Source of the DNA: Emydura subglobosa
Lineage: Eukaryota; Chordata; Testudines; Chelidae
DNA length: 64,000 nucleotides
Direction of reading: 5' to 3'
NCBI GenBank assembly: GCA_007922225.1
Contig: ML679963.1
Location: forward strand, 7,411,984 to 7,475,983
Below are positions 42,900 to 54,824 of the stretch, piece by piece. Positions within the stretch are counted from its first letter, which is position 1; each line of letters opens with the position of its first letter. The position numbers were made by a program, and so were the translations under genes. The notes under the pieces were generated by a model that had not been told where the DNA came from, did no database searches, and saw nothing but the letters and a program-made list of their open reading frames with translations.

Positions 42900-43640
42900 A
42901 CAGTGGCTTAGATAGTTAAAAAAACAAATTCCAAAATCCTACCAAAAACAAAGCACTATATTGTATGCACAGTTCTCTCCCTGGGGGGAGAAGAGGGAAC
43001 AAACTGCATGTGACAGGTGTTAGTCATGTCGTTTATGCACATCTGGAAGATGCTCAGATATCCTGGTGATGAGGGCAGTATAAGAACCCATATAGAATAG
43101 AATAAAACCATAATCTTCTTAGGCCATATACACTGAAGCCATACATCTACATGGCTCTGGCCTACCCCCATCCTTCCAGCACTCTGACCTGCTTCCTTGC
43201 TCCTTTGCCAACGGCAGTGTGCCGTTGTGCCCTCTGAAGGGGTTCTGAAAACTTTAGGCCGAGTGGACTCTCAGCATTTGTTTATCCTGTTTTTTCTCTC
43301 CCCCACTCCGTAAAGTTGCATTTGGTGGTGGTTCCTCCCTCCTTCCATCTGACCATTCCCACTTTTTCCATGCTGTGTGGAAAGCTTGTGTCTGCTGTGC
43401 TGCTGAGTGGAGCAAGAACGGAATGTCCCATATGTATCAGTCGCCCTGATGATACCCGCTCTCTGCTGACAGCCTTGGCATGGTCCACAGTGGTCATCTA
43501 CCATATTGCCACTTACTGAGATGAAAAACATCTGAGCTTGCTGTGTTCCTGGGTGCTGTTAGGGCTCTGTACCATTTATGGCATTCCCTCTCTCCCCCTC
43601 CAACCTGTGTTCTGTGCTGACTTTATTTAACCCTATGGCG
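42900..43640. other. Unassigned sequence
   Basis: A short CA run at about 42890-42901, then ordinary sequence. Overlapping frames at 43271-43531 on both strands have no features. Confidence 0.4.
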
Positions 43641-44812
43641 ACTGCGGAAAGTGTTTGGTAATAAGGCCTGAATTCCACAACCTCTTAAGGGGGGTTAGGG
43701 CCAAAAGCAGTTTAAAAGCTGCTGGTGTCTGCTGCCCAAGAGAGGCTGGTGGGTGACGAAGCAGCAGTAGGGGGAATCTGCAGCCTCTTTCATACTGCAG
43801 AGCAGAGTTTAGCAACAGGTTAACATGGCTCACTTCAGCCGGCGAGCACGTGGGTGAGCCAGGGATATTGTAAGTGGATCTGTGTTTAGAGCCCATTTAG
43901 TTATGGAACTGTTATGCCTGTTTTTTTCCCTGTGTAAATCTCAGGCAGCCATTTTGTGTTCACTTCAGTGCAGGATGTCAGAGGAGGTGTGCTGTGTCCT
44001 ACCTTGTGAAGACTTTACTTCAGTTCTGTCTTGTCTGGTTATTCTTTGATCTGAAACAAGGGTCATTCCAGCTGATAGCTCTTTGTGTGCGGCTAACCAT
44101 AACTGTGTTTAGTGCAGATCCAGGCAACTACAAAATGGCTTTGAGTGGGGCAGTTGGGGCTGGGGTTACTCCAGAAACCTGAACTCTTGCATTTTCTGAT
44201 GATTGTGTGGTTAAAACTGTAGCCTTGATGTTATGCTAATGCACATTTTTTGTATTTGATATAAAATCTAAGATACACCTCCTAATAAGATGGTACCTGG
44301 ATTGCACACTTACAGTTGGATGGGATCAAATCAGAGCCAAACAATTCCCTGTCCTCAGTGGTCCAAATTGGACAGATTGCTCCAAAGCAGGCTGCTGAAA
44401 GATGGTTAAATGTTGCACATTATGGGTATGTCTTCCTCTTTGCAGGGGGGAAGAACTGTTGTCTTGCTATCATTGCAAAGAGAGTCTGTTTCAGCTTCTA
44501 CACAGGAGGAGTATAATGTGTTTGGGAAACCTGTTATTACTTATCCCCTTAACTGCTTACTGTGTCAAAGGGTAGCGATATTCTAGTCTGCACCAGACAA
44601 AGTTACGTTCGCAGACATCTGTGTAAGCAGCATCCTAGGTCTCAAATGCTATAATTAAAATGGCCCTTGTGTTTTCCCGCCTGTTAAACATTGGGATGTG
44701 ATGATCTGTCTTTCCTTCCCTTTAATTGCTGAAGGAGTCAGGATTGGAGGGAGGAAAGAGAATATTTTTTAAAGCATTTAATGAGACGTGCCATATGCAC
44801 TGCTCCTTCCTA
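43641..44812. other. Unassigned sequence
   Basis: No gene or named repeat. 43680-43880 is moderately GC-rich. Confidence 0.4.
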
Positions 44813-44814
44813 CT

Positions 44815-45060
44815 GGGAAGCAGTGTAGTCTAATGGTTAGAGCACGGGCTTGGAATTCAGTGCTGGGCTGTTATGTGACTTTGTTCTGACTTATGTGACC
44901 TTGATCACATATATTTTCACCTCTCTGTTTGATTTCCCTGTCTGTAAAATGCAGATAATTTAGCCTCCTTTAGAGGTAGAAGTTAATGTCTGCAGAAAAT
45001 GCTTTGAAATCCTACAATGCCGTAAGTGCAGAGCACTATTACATTACTATAAAGAACACA
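44815..45060 (+). mobile_element. tRNA-derived SINE with CORE-like body
   Basis: An A-box-like 'taatggttagagcacggg' (44831) begins the tRNA head. 'cacctctctgtttgatttcc', 'ctgtctgtaaaatgcagat', 'aaatgctttgaaatcctaca' and 'agcactattacattactat' make up the body and end. Confidence 0.8.
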
Positions 45061-45064
45061 GGAG

Positions 45065-45590
45065 AGCACGATGATTAAATACACATTAATGAAAGCTCAG
45101 AGCTGCTGGGTCATTGATTCAGGGCCTCTGATGCAAAGATAAGCAGGCTGCATGTTCCTTTTCTGACTGGAGAAGAGTGCATTATGTTACTGATGGAACA
45201 GACTCCCCTGTGACTTATTTAGGAAATTCCTATCTGTAAAATTCCACGCTCCGCATGAGAAGCCACAAGTCTCAAAGTTGCTGACTGAGTCAAATAGCCT
45301 TGTCTTCACTAGAGAAATAAGTAGCATTTAACATAAGCTTGTACTAAAGAGGACTATCTAATCTGTTGTAAAACGTTCACAAACGATCATGCCAAGCACA
45401 GCAAAATACCTAGAGGAGGAAAAAAATGTATTCCTTGGTTGGGAAGATATTGAATGCTGTTGAGCCATGCCAGAAATAGCACATCGGGGGAGAGGGGCTA
45501 AGGAGATAATTTCCTTGGCTTTCCTGCTAAAAATAAATCCCAACATCTTATCAGAGGAGCTGTTATAATAAATTAAAAGATGTTGGTGAT
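45065..45590. other. Unassigned, with a transposon-end scrap at 45299-45360
   Basis: 'ccttgtcttcactagagaaa' at 45299 resembles one terminus of the 'gtcttcact' transposons without a partner end. No gene supported. Confidence 0.35.
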
Positions 45591-45645
45591 GGGCCTGATC
45601 CAAAACCCATTGAAGTCAACAAGGCTCTTTTCATTGACTTTATGT
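45591..45645. repeat. 'gatccaaaacccattgaag' hairpin-type element
   Basis: 'gggcctgatccaaaacccat' at 45591 and 'cattgacttt' at about 45632 are one and a half arms of the element family at 5761-5832. Confidence 0.55.
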
Positions 45646-45649
45646 CAAC

Positions 45650-46468
45650 CTTTAGAGTATACCAGTGTAGCAGTAATTAAGGGTCTGATCCTGGAAATGC
45701 CCTCAACTGTTATGGAGAAAAGATCAGCTACTTTGGATTAGCAATGTAACTTTCAGAGCTTGTGGATGAGATATAATGTAGCACAGAAAATAGAAAGTCT
45801 ACAAGTGCTTGGATAAGGCTGATGAAGTGGATGTTGTCCCTATAACTAACCAGTTACGTTTGTAAATAGCACAGTTGCTGTTGGAACATTATTTGCAGAG
45901 ATAACATACAAATATAGTATGGCAGGAGAAGAGGGAAAAAGGTTGGCCTCATTTTGCTGAGTTTAAGCGATTCCATCTGTTGTCTGAGCTGCAGTGGACG
46001 ATTGAGACTGGAATGTTCTTATTTGCCCTTAATGCCAAGACTTTTCCCTGAGTCTGGAGAGCCATAAACAGTTGGTCATATCTCTCTTACAGCTGTTCCC
46101 TTGTTTCATCTAGGCTACTCCACCCGCCCCACCCCCCCTCGAACTGGGTGACTGTTTTTCCAGAGTGAAATTACCAGTGTAGCAGACCAGCCAAGATCAT
46201 TAACTGCTCGCATATGACATTCCTGGACATCTGACATCTTGACTTTGGAGAGTGAGGTCATCCATGTATGTACAACTTGGAGGCTGTAAGCATTGTGTTT
46301 GGCCTCTTCCCTTCTTCACACCAATTTCCAGTTCACCACTGGGCAACTTCTGAGACTGTTCTGATAATTAATCACATTTATCCTAACTGGAGCTGGCATT
46401 TGAAATATTGGGTCTGTCCCTTTTTTGATCTTTATGGAATTGTAATTTATCTTTAAATGGACAACTGG
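45650..46468. other. Unassigned sequence
   Basis: No gene or named repeat. Confidence 0.4.
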
Positions 46469-46470
46469 AA

Positions 46471-46514
46471 GTTCCAGGGTCAGCCTCCTTTGGTTCCAGG
46501 GTCAACCTCCTCTT
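46471..46514. repeat. 22-bp tandem duplication
   Basis: 'gttccagggtcagcctcctt' (46471) is followed directly by 'gttccagggtcaacctcctc' (46493), differing by very few bases. A (TAAC)n stretch of about 18 bp lies nearby at 46725-46742. Confidence 0.9.
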
Positions 46515-46744
46515 TCAAATGTAGTCAGGTGTTAAATGTCTAATACTGAGGTATTAATTGTTCTCAACTCCCAGAGATAAAGAGCAACTCTGTAAAGTCA
46601 GCGTAATTCGCAGGTACTGATTAAGTTCACAGCTCTGCAGTGTAACTACACAACTCAAATAGCAAGGTATATGTGGAGAACGTGCCTTCAAACCAAGGAA
46701 GTGTTATCTGTCCTCCCTTTAGTGTAACTAACTAACTAACTCTT

Positions 46745-46975
46745 TATGGTTCAATCAGTCAGTCATGCTCTTGGCTCCATTTCAAAATGCTGTGGCTTCG
46801 AGTCCTGTGCTAGGACTACCTACAATCCAATACTCATTCTGCAAAGCATTACTGGAGAGAGCCCTTCACTGTTCCATCTGCCGTGCTTTGAGGTTCCTTT
46901 TGCTTGCCTCTGGTGGGGGCTTGCCAGGTAAAAATGAAAGATCCTTTCTCCCCATTTCACAGGAATGCAGGATAG
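46745..46975 (+). repeat. Possible tRNA-headed SINE, unassigned family
   Basis: 'gtggcttcgagtcctgtgct' (46790) has a B-box-like form. The following 'tgccgtgctttgaggttcc' and 'cctttctccccatttcac' are not from a family I can name. The frames at 46746-47007 are incidental. Confidence 0.35.
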
Positions 46976-47019
46976 GGCACGAGATAATCCATAAATCAGT
47001 AAAATAGATGTCACCAATG

Positions 47020-48540
47020 TGATCCTAGCCGATGTCCCTGCTCCCGGTTCTTAGTAACATGGGTTGGGTGTTGGAGCATAATGGCTGCCATATTGGTGTG
47101 GCTCTCTCAAACATGAGCTGCTTTGCTATAATGCCTGCTGCAAAGCCTTTCAAAGCTTTGTTTTCAGGAGTCCAGTGCTGCTCTGCTTCAGGTATCCAGC
47201 TGGGCCTGAGCACATGCATGGAACAATGTCTTGCCCTGCTTCATGCTGGCGCTTCTGTCACACAATCTTGAAATCGGATGCATCCACGTAAAACTGAGGG
47301 AATGACTCATGTTCTCCTTCAGAGAAGAGAAAGGAAAGGAGGTGCACAGTGTGGTTGAGAGAGAGGGGGGATATACCACTTACGTCTCTTCCCTTTGAGA
47401 AATATAGTTGCTTTGCCTTTGTCTCTGTGAGGTCTCTCACCTTGTTCATCTTCCTGATTTATCACAGACAACTCCCTCCTCCCCAAATCCATAATATATA
47501 TCAGAATTTTGAAACCAAAAAAGGAGAGGAAGGAGGCTGATTTTCCAAATTCTGACCTGTGTCTAAGCTTCCTTCAAAGCTGGGGTGTGTTTGGGCCAAG
47601 GGTTTCAAGCTGTAAGAAAATCCACTCAAGACAACTGAAATATCAGCTATGTGGAAGGTTACAAAGCAGCCGCCCTAGAGATGTATTTCAGTTGTCAATC
47701 GGGATCAGAGATGATGTCTTGAAGGCCCCATCTAAATGGCAAAAAAACCCCACATTTGTACATGGACTGTGAAAAATGGTCGTGGCTCAGCTGTGTTAGA
47801 ATGATACATCTGGTGATGAGTGGGTTTTTAGCCTGGTTATTATGAGACAATGAAGGTCTAGCCTCTTTCTGTGTCAACACTAGGCGTTCTTTCTAAAAAT
47901 ATCCAACTGTGCTTTGGCTCTTCCCTCTTGCATCGCAGTAGTGAAGATTCTGCGGTCAGAAGTTAACTATCAACGTTACTGAGGATGCACAAAGCAGAAT
48001 AGAATCCAGCTCAATCTCCTACAGCTGTGTTGGCTCTTTGGGACTAACAGGAATAAACAATCATGGACCATTGTGATAGGTGCTGTACAAACAGTCTTTG
48101 TCAGTGAAGCTAGCAGAGAGGACTCCCAGACAACTCTGTTGCATAAAAAGGGATCATGTCTGTGTAACCCCTTTACTAATTGCAGTTTAAAATATCCTGT
48201 TTGGTCTAGAAGCCTGGGTTTCTTTTGCCGGATGCGAAACTTGCTGCATAGCATTGGCAGAAATACCAAACTGTAGAAATCTGGGCTCACCAAATCAGCT
48301 GAGAGGTGGGGGTGGGGAAGGCAACCCAAACATATTTATTGAATATGGTTTTATTAATCTCAGATGAAGGCTTTTTTCCCTGCTTTCTCAGCAAATGCTG
48401 CCTTTTCAGCTTAATAAATGATTTCCAACTTGGTTGTATTTTTGCCAACATCTCTGTGGAGTGCCTGTTGTTACTGTCAAAGCACTGTGTGTCCTCTCTA
48501 AGGAAGAATGTGAATGGAGATTGAGTATAAACTAGCAGAG
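47020..48540. other. Unassigned; SINE-tail scrap at 48045-48100 (-)
   Basis: 'caatcatggaccattgtgat' and 'aggtgctgtacaaacagtct' near 48057 are a reverse-oriented scrap of the turtle SINE tail. The remaining 1.5 kb has only short, overlapping, featureless frames. Confidence 0.4.
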
Positions 48541-48544
48541 AACC

Positions 48545-48765
48545 AGTAAATGTGGCCTCGATGATGTAGGAAGGGGGAATGGAACCAGGACTCCTGCATT
48601 CTGTTTACAGCTGTGTCTTGCTGTGTGACATCCTGCAAACCGCTTAACTCCTCTGAGCCTTGGTTCACCGATCTGTAAAATGGTTATTAAAATACTTCAG
48701 AGGGGTTGTTGGAATGCTCAGTTAATGTTTGCACATTACTTCGAAATCCCTAGATGAAAGGGGCA
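48545..48765 (+). mobile_element. tRNA/CORE-type SINE
   Basis: 'ggaaccaggactcctgcatt', 'gctgtgtgacatcctgcaaa', 'ccgcttaactcctctgagcc', 'cgatctgtaaaatggttatt' and 'cacattacttcgaaatccct' follow the family order. The head is damaged. Confidence 0.75.
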
Positions 48766-48769
48766 ACAG

Positions 48770-49745
48770 AATTTAAGTGTTTTTTCTTTAATTACTCTTC
48801 TCAGCTCCAGTTGTCTCTGCAAAAACATACATTAAGTACACCTCTCCATGTACTATTCTGATTGGTTTCTAAGCCCAACCTAGATTATGGTTACAATGAG
48901 AATATCTTTCGCTTAGCAAGTTGGTCAGTAATTCACAGCCAGGTGGTGTGTTATCTGGTGGGCATAGTGGGCCAAATTGTGCCATCAGATAAATGTGTGC
49001 AACCCTGCTGGTGTCAGAGAGTAAATGAGGGCATGGTTTGGCTCAAACCTTGGACACCAGCGAGGTCCTGGGCCTTTTTATTAATACATAAGAGGAATGC
49101 CAGTCTCTCAGTAGCAGTCACTTAGAATTTTGCTGCCTGCGGAAGCTCAGTCACACGGTCAATTTCAAATATATATAATACTATGTAAGTACTCCAAACA
49201 CTAGAAGGGTGGTGGAATCAGATATCTTCTGCTGCAAAGCAATCCATTCTATGTTCCCCGGATTGCAGCTGGAAAAGTGATGTCTAAGTGCTGGAGTTGT
49301 TTTGACTGATAAACAGATCCTATAAAAATCTCCATTCTGATTAGCTTAATATGTCGGGCAGCTTAGTGCCTTGAATTCATGAAGAGTTTGGAATGCAGTC
49401 CATCTTTCTTTTGTGTTCAGGATATCGATCTTCAAATTATGGGGATGTTGCTGCTGACGTTGGAACGAGACTGAAAGGGAAAGTGAGGTGTTAGGCCAAC
49501 CAAATGGACAGAAACACATGGGCAGTCTGATTTTTATCTTTCAGTGGTAGGTTTGGTACGTGACTTTATTCTGGTTCTTGGGGGTGCAGTGCTTCTCTAA
49601 GTGATCTCTTTTCTGTGAGAATTAAGACCAAAGTCTTAACCACTTCTCGTCATTTGAAGATGGTACAGTACTTTTCCTGAAGGGTATGGAAATTAGTCGT
49701 AGCCAAATTCCAGCTGGAGTAATTGCATTCTGCTTGCCATAAAAC
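48770..49745. other. Unassigned sequence
   Basis: No gene or named repeat. Confidence 0.4.
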
Positions 49746-49751
49746 TCCTTA

Positions 49752-49813
49752 GGCATCTGGTCCAAAGCCCATTGAAGGAATCCCATTGACTTCAGTGGGT
49801 TTTGAGTCAGGCC
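49752..49813. repeat. Palindromic 'tccaaagcccattgaa' element
   Basis: 'ctggtccaaagcccattgaa' on the left and 'ttcagtgggttttgagtcag' on the right are inverse copies. This is the same family as 5761-5832. Confidence 0.7.
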
Positions 49814-49819
49814 ACAGAG

Positions 49820-50982
49820 TTTCAGCAGGATGCAGGATTCTTCGTTTCTTGTTCTAACACTATGTAGTGCTGCCACAGGCCATTCAACATCTGCCACCTT
49901 TCACTATGGACGTGCCTGTATTTAATTGAACAGACTGATACTTGCATATATGAGCTGTATTTTGTAAAATGTGTTGTGTGCCTTTGGGAATGGAAGGCGA
50001 GATATAAATGTAAGATTTGATTGCTGATAATTGTGCCACAATACTTAATTTGTATGACTGCCAAACAATCAGGTATCACAGCAGTTGCCCAATGGAAAGA
50101 TGGGTATCAATAACAGGTGGTTCTGCTTTACCTTAACGAGCAGAATTGAACTAAATGCATAGGAAGTTATTAACTTTAAACTTTGTAAGAGTGCCAGCAC
50201 TTAGAAATGCGATTGCACATATGATCAGCATCTGGTAATGTTAGGAGTAGGGGAGAGATGGAAGTGTTCATGGTGAACTTGCACAAGGTTACAATATTGT
50301 GTTTTTGACACCTTGTAAACCATGTTAAAACAGCAATTGCCAAGCCAGGCTTTTGGGCCCATCTGTATAATTATTATTATCCAATAATAGTCCTGAGAAG
50401 AAAACATGGCAACCATTTAAACCTAATGAATTTAAACAGGCAGCCCATGTGTTAAACTGATTTTAGGAGAATAAATTATCATGAGATAATAATTGGAGAT
50501 CAACCAGCCACATTGCTATGTTTCAATGTCTGAAACTGAACTCTTCCCATCTTGTCTAGTGGTATCAAAAGATGGAACTGAAGGCTGCATGAGGTATTCT
50601 TCCTCTGACTTGCACATTACACATACACAACAACAACTCCAAGCCTGGGCTCGGATGAAATAAATCAGCCCTTCTTTACAGAGAAAAAGCAATTACTGTG
50701 TGAATGTGTGTGTGTCTGTCCGTCTCTGTCTATGATTTTTTTTTTTAAGGCTCAGTTTAATTTCATCAGCAGAACATAAAACACCTTTTCTTTCTGCTGA
50801 TATTGGTGGATTTGCCTCATAGCATGTACTGTTGTTAAAAATTAATTTTACAGGCAAATGTAAAGACCAAGGAATGTCTTTAAAATATCTGTAGGTATTA
50901 TGTAGAGTTAGAAAAAGATTATATCTAGGATTAAACACACACAACCTGAAAAAAGTCCCAACTGGTACAGAAACTGAGCAGC
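49820..50982. other. Unassigned AT-rich sequence
   Basis: No gene or named repeat; short GT and T runs near 50705-50748. Confidence 0.4.
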
Positions 50983-50984
50983 CT

Positions 50985-51330
50985 GTTCTTAGCCACACAC
51001 GTCCCCAGGAACATATTGCCTTGGTACTCAGCTTGCTGTACTGGTTCCCCGTTCAATGCAGAATCCAAATTAAAGTCTCTGTTCTGATACGTATAGCCTC
51101 TGCGGCACTGGATCTAGCAGCATAAGAGAATTTCCTGCCACCCATGATCCTCCTATGACGGCTGTATTCCCCTGGAACAATGAAATTACCTACCAAGAGA
51201 GGCTTAGGAGTTCTGGAGCAAGAACTTTCATACCAGTTGAACCTAGACCGTGGAACACACTCCCCCAAGAGATAAGAATGAGCACAGAATGAAGCACTCA
51301 CAGAATTAAGTGCAATGCTCATTCATATTT
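50985..51330 (+). mobile_element. LINE relic, L2/CR1-group reverse transcriptase C-terminus
   Basis: 'ctgtactggttccccgttca' decodes to the L-x-W-F-P relic of L-H-W-L-P. 'gaactttcataccagttgaa' and 'cctagaccgtggaacacact' decode to S-F-x-x-V-x-P-R-x-W-N-x-L, the usual end of these proteins. Several stops lie between. It is independent of the copy at 41990-42895 but covers the same protein region. Confidence 0.6.
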
Positions 51331-51412
51331 CTTTGATTTTAGTAACTCCTGCTCACACATGTATAATATATACACACTTGTATATGAAGGGGTTTGTGTG
51401 TGTAAATGATGA

Positions 51413-51896
51413 TAAATAAGGCCCTACTTGAATTACGGGATGATCGTCAATATTTGTGGCTGAGCTGTGGACAAGACATAGAAAATGACAGAAAAGTAAT
51501 TATGGTCCTTTATTAATTTCAGTAATTTGAAAAAGCCAGAGAGGACCTATTTCTTTAAGAAAAATTTGCTGGAACAATATAAACACTCAAGTATTACGTT
51601 ATGCCTGCTAATGTTTTTGATAACCAGACATTTTTATGCAAATGAATAAGTCATTAATGCCCAAGGTTGACAGCCTAAGCCTCGCCATGTGCGGAGCTGA
51701 GAGCCCAAGCCCCAGCCACTGTCAGCTCGGATAAAGGGGGCTCTACTGTACTAGTGGAGGGAAAAGTATGTGTTGCAAACCTCTAATAAAAGCAAAATTG
51801 TGGAAAGTAAGCTAATTAAAATCAAAATTGCGGTGGAAGCCTAATAATATTGTGGGATCTGCAATTTCCTTAATATCGCAAATTAAGTAGGGCCTT
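51413..51896. mobile_element. Non-autonomous hAT-like element, exact 8-bp flank duplication
   Basis: 'aaggccctacttgaatt' near the left end and 'aaattaagtagggcctt' at the right end are inverse copies. AATGATGA occurs at 51405-51412 and 51897-51904, an exact 8-bp flanking duplication. The left edge has about five extra bases ('taaat') before the repeat, so the exact left boundary is uncertain. The interior has a GC-richer hairpin-like part around 51660-51740 and no transposase. Confidence 0.7.
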
Positions 51897-51949
51897 AATG
51901 ATGAATGATATTTTTAGTTCTGTTTTTAAATACTATCTATCTGAAGTAC

Positions 51950-52150
51950 ATATAGGTCCCCCATTACCATAGTATCTGAGTGCCTCACAATCTTTAATAT
52001 AGTTATTCTCACAACACCCTTGTGAAGCTTGGAAATGCTTGGAAGACATTTGGATAGTCCAGCAACAGAGCCACATGAATACCTAGATACAGGATTAAAA
52101 CTGTAGTGTTTTGCGAGCTAGATGCAAGCACATGCTCTTTGACACAAGCA
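51950..52150 (+). mobile_element. MIR/CORE-SINE, diverged
   Basis: 'gagtgcctcacaatctttaa', 'attctcacaacacccttgtg' and 'agcaacagagccacatgaat' suggest a worn MIR. The lower confidence reflects a missing 'acagatgggaaactgag' segment. Confidence 0.5.
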
Positions 52151-52154
52151 GGAG

Positions 52155-52688
52155 AACCTCATGCCTCCCAAGTAACCTGTCAGTTTATCAGGCAGCTCTG
52201 TGTTTGGGCACTTTCTAGAATAACTTTTTTTTTTTTTCGCACTCCAGAACTTGTTACAGGAAAGTTCTTACATAAGAGCAAATGATTGTTCTGTATTATT
52301 GCAGCTAAAACTTCTGTGGGCATTATGCAGTTGATTTGATTGTAGAATAACAGCATTAGTAAATGATTTTGTTGACTTTGTGCTTGGTTTGAATATGCAG
52401 CTATGAAAAGAGAAGGTTTCTTTCCTGTGTTGTGACATAACACAAGTATCACATCAACACCAGTTCCAAGCAGGAAGTCTGTAGCAACATCTTGTCAACC
52501 TGTGGTAATGAATTTGGTCTCTCAACAGCAAGAGGGGCAAACAAAATGCGCTGGGTTGTGTCATGATCCTTAGCCCTGTTCCTGAATCAGAGATCAAATT
52601 GTCTGGTTTCTAGAACAATTCACCTGTTGGCTTTCAAAGCCAGTGCAGTGCTCAGGAAAGGATAGTAACTTTTATCTTGTTAACACAG
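52155..52688. other. Unassigned sequence
   Basis: No gene or named repeat; T14 run near 52225. Confidence 0.4.
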
Positions 52689-52689
52689 A

Positions 52690-53080
52690 GAGATGCTATC
52701 TTCTCCCACTTGGTCCCCAGAGTATTAAAATGACCCTACATAAGAAAGTATATGAAAATGTTTGAAGGATCTAACCCTACCGTGGGCAGAATTTATTCCG
52801 CCATTTGAACAGCCCTTGCTGTATAAATTTGGGAATCATGATATTGTGTTGTGCTATATGACCACTAGCTTGAGAATGGAGGACGCTCTCCATTTGCATG
52901 GTAATGAACCATTCTCTTCCAAGAGATGTCGAAAACAATTGAATTAGTTAATGAGATTTTACACAAACCATCTGTCAGTCTCCTTCCCTTTCCTTGGGTT
53001 GAATGAAGTGCTATGACAAATAATTGTGATTTCCTGCATTCCTTTGATCAACATGATACTTGCTGTAATATCACTCTGCA
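52690..53080. promoter_or_regulatory. Candidate conserved non-coding element
   Basis: Repeat-free block with ATTTGCAT at 52892-52899 followed at once by 'ggtaatgaacc', a POU plus homeodomain-like arrangement. It also has 'attgaattagttaatgagat' near 52938 and 'gacaaataattgtgattt' near 53014, with a 'cctttgatc' HMG-type site near 53041. A 61-codon frame at 52762-52947 overlaps it and seems incidental. Confidence 0.35.
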
Positions 53081-53149
53081 GGCTTTCTGAGCAGGAAGGA
53101 TCCTGGGAGAGCTGGGGCTAGAAGGAGCTGGTACAGTTGTGCCCTATCA

Positions 53150-53350
53150 TGTGGCTTTGGGTATCCAGTAGTGCCAACCGTATGCATTCAGAAAAGCATG
53201 AGATTGGCCTAAAAATCATGAGATTAAAAAAAGTGAGTTCTATTTTGTTTGCCTATTTATTTATCGAGTCTAAAAGGATCATGCTTTCAAGCTGCACTCT
53301 GCAGCCGGGCAGGGAGAGAAATGGACACAATTTCATATTTTCTGTTTTAA
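53150..53350 (+). repeat. Dispersed repeat with 'catgagatt' core
   Basis: 'agtgccaaccgtatgcattc', 'agcatgagattggcctaaaa' and 'atcatgagattaaaaaaag' are the inverse of words at 12385-12455, so this is the opposite-orientation partner of that repeat. Confidence 0.55.
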
Positions 53351-53359
53351 ACTGACCCC

Positions 53360-54283
53360 AGGAGCTAGAGCTATAAGAAAGAATGCTAAGTTAGAGACTA
53401 GCAAGGTGTAGGGGAAGCAGAAGGCATCAGGTCTCTATTTTGACATGTTACCGAAAGCTTTAGCTTCTGGAGTCATGTGATATCATGTGAGGTGATAGAT
53501 AATAGGATAATTTTTTGCGGGAGCTAGGGGCAAATGGAAAACAGAGGCAGGCTCCGAGCAGCCATGGACTAAAGCAGGGAGAGTGAACTCTGAGGGGTGC
53601 GGGCATACCTGAGCAGTAAATGCAGCCCTTCTGTAACCTATATAGTAAGTTTCCAGTATTGCGACTCTGTGTGTCACTCTAGAATGTCTGTTGAGTCAAT
53701 GGGAAGCAGTGGAAATAGCTACAAGCATGTCTCAGAGCTCCTTTTGTTCAGAATATCACCAGGTTCAATCATCACTGGGATTCACAGCCTGTTCTCCAGT
53801 TTTTAAATCCTAAACTGTTCTTGACTTTATGAATTACACCCATGTGGTGTATAGCTACAGTAAGGCATGTATCTTTGCCATGCCAAAAGTCCTAGACCAT
53901 TGTGATAACAGAGGTAACTCAGCCAATCACTATCCTTATTCTACAGCTAACTTGCATGCAACAGTTTCATTGGTTGTATGAAGGAGACTGCACAGAGGGT
54001 GTATTTCTTGACTCAACCTGTGCTAGTCTTCATTAAGGTTCATGACCCTGCTATTGGGAGGCTTTGTGCCACCTAGCCTAATGCAAACGTAACTCAGATC
54101 TGACATTTCTCATGGAGGGGGATGGATGCTGACCAGCGTTCTGTCCTCAGGGAGACTCGCTACCCTCTGCCTCTGCCCCCTCCCAAATTCACCAAAGGCA
54201 TAAACATTGATGCCCAGGGACTTACGCTTGGCCTACTCCACCTGGGCAACTGTTGCCCTTAATGTATAGTTTATGTACACGAA
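53360..54283. other. Unassigned sequence
   Basis: No gene or named repeat. Confidence 0.4.
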
Positions 54284-54285
54284 GT

Positions 54286-54366
54286 CCGAGTCTGATCTCA
54301 TGGACACCGGTGTAATTCGGGAGTAACTCCCTTGAAATCAGCGGAGTGACACTGGTGTACGTGAAA
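54286..54366. repeat. Hairpin-type element with 'accggtgtaa...actggtgta'
   Basis: 'gagtctgatctcatggacac' and 'cggtgtaattcgggagtaac' precede 'tcccttgaaatcagcgg' and 'gacactggtgtacgtgaaag'. It resembles the short elements with 'ggtgtaa' and 'ttgaagtca' words. A diverged relative lies at 63645-63716. Confidence 0.5.
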
Positions 54367-54369
54367 GGA

Positions 54370-54820
54370 GAAATGGGTTTAGAGTCTTGTCTTAGGAAGC
54401 AAGTGAAGCATTTAAAGGTTACTTGGCTTTTGAGGCAATACTGATATTTCTAGCTTGGGAAGAAACAGGCAAGTATTAAATAGGGGTGAGGCTCCTTTTA
54501 TTCCTCCTCCCATGCTCTCTGAGATGGGGGGCAGGATCGTGGGGACCTTACATGCCCTTCTTTGAGTCACATCGGCTGGATTGGTGTGGTGTTGCTTTTG
54601 TGGTTTTCTTTCGCTGGCAGAGTGGTTTGCAGCTGCCTCTGGGGCTCTGGGCACACTCCCTTCATGCTATGTCACACAGTTTGAAGTGGATCCAGCCACT
54701 CAACCAAAAGTGAGGTCAGACAGTAGAAGTATGTTGAGAGCAGGCTATCATGGGGGCTTTTGAAGCTTGGAGTTATTGTGTTGCCTTTGCCCCTGCACTT
54801 TGATGTGACAGAACAGTTTG
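54370..54820. other. Unassigned sequence
   Basis: Overlapping frames on both strands at 54412-54763 have no features. Confidence 0.4.
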
Positions 54821-54824
54821 TTGT

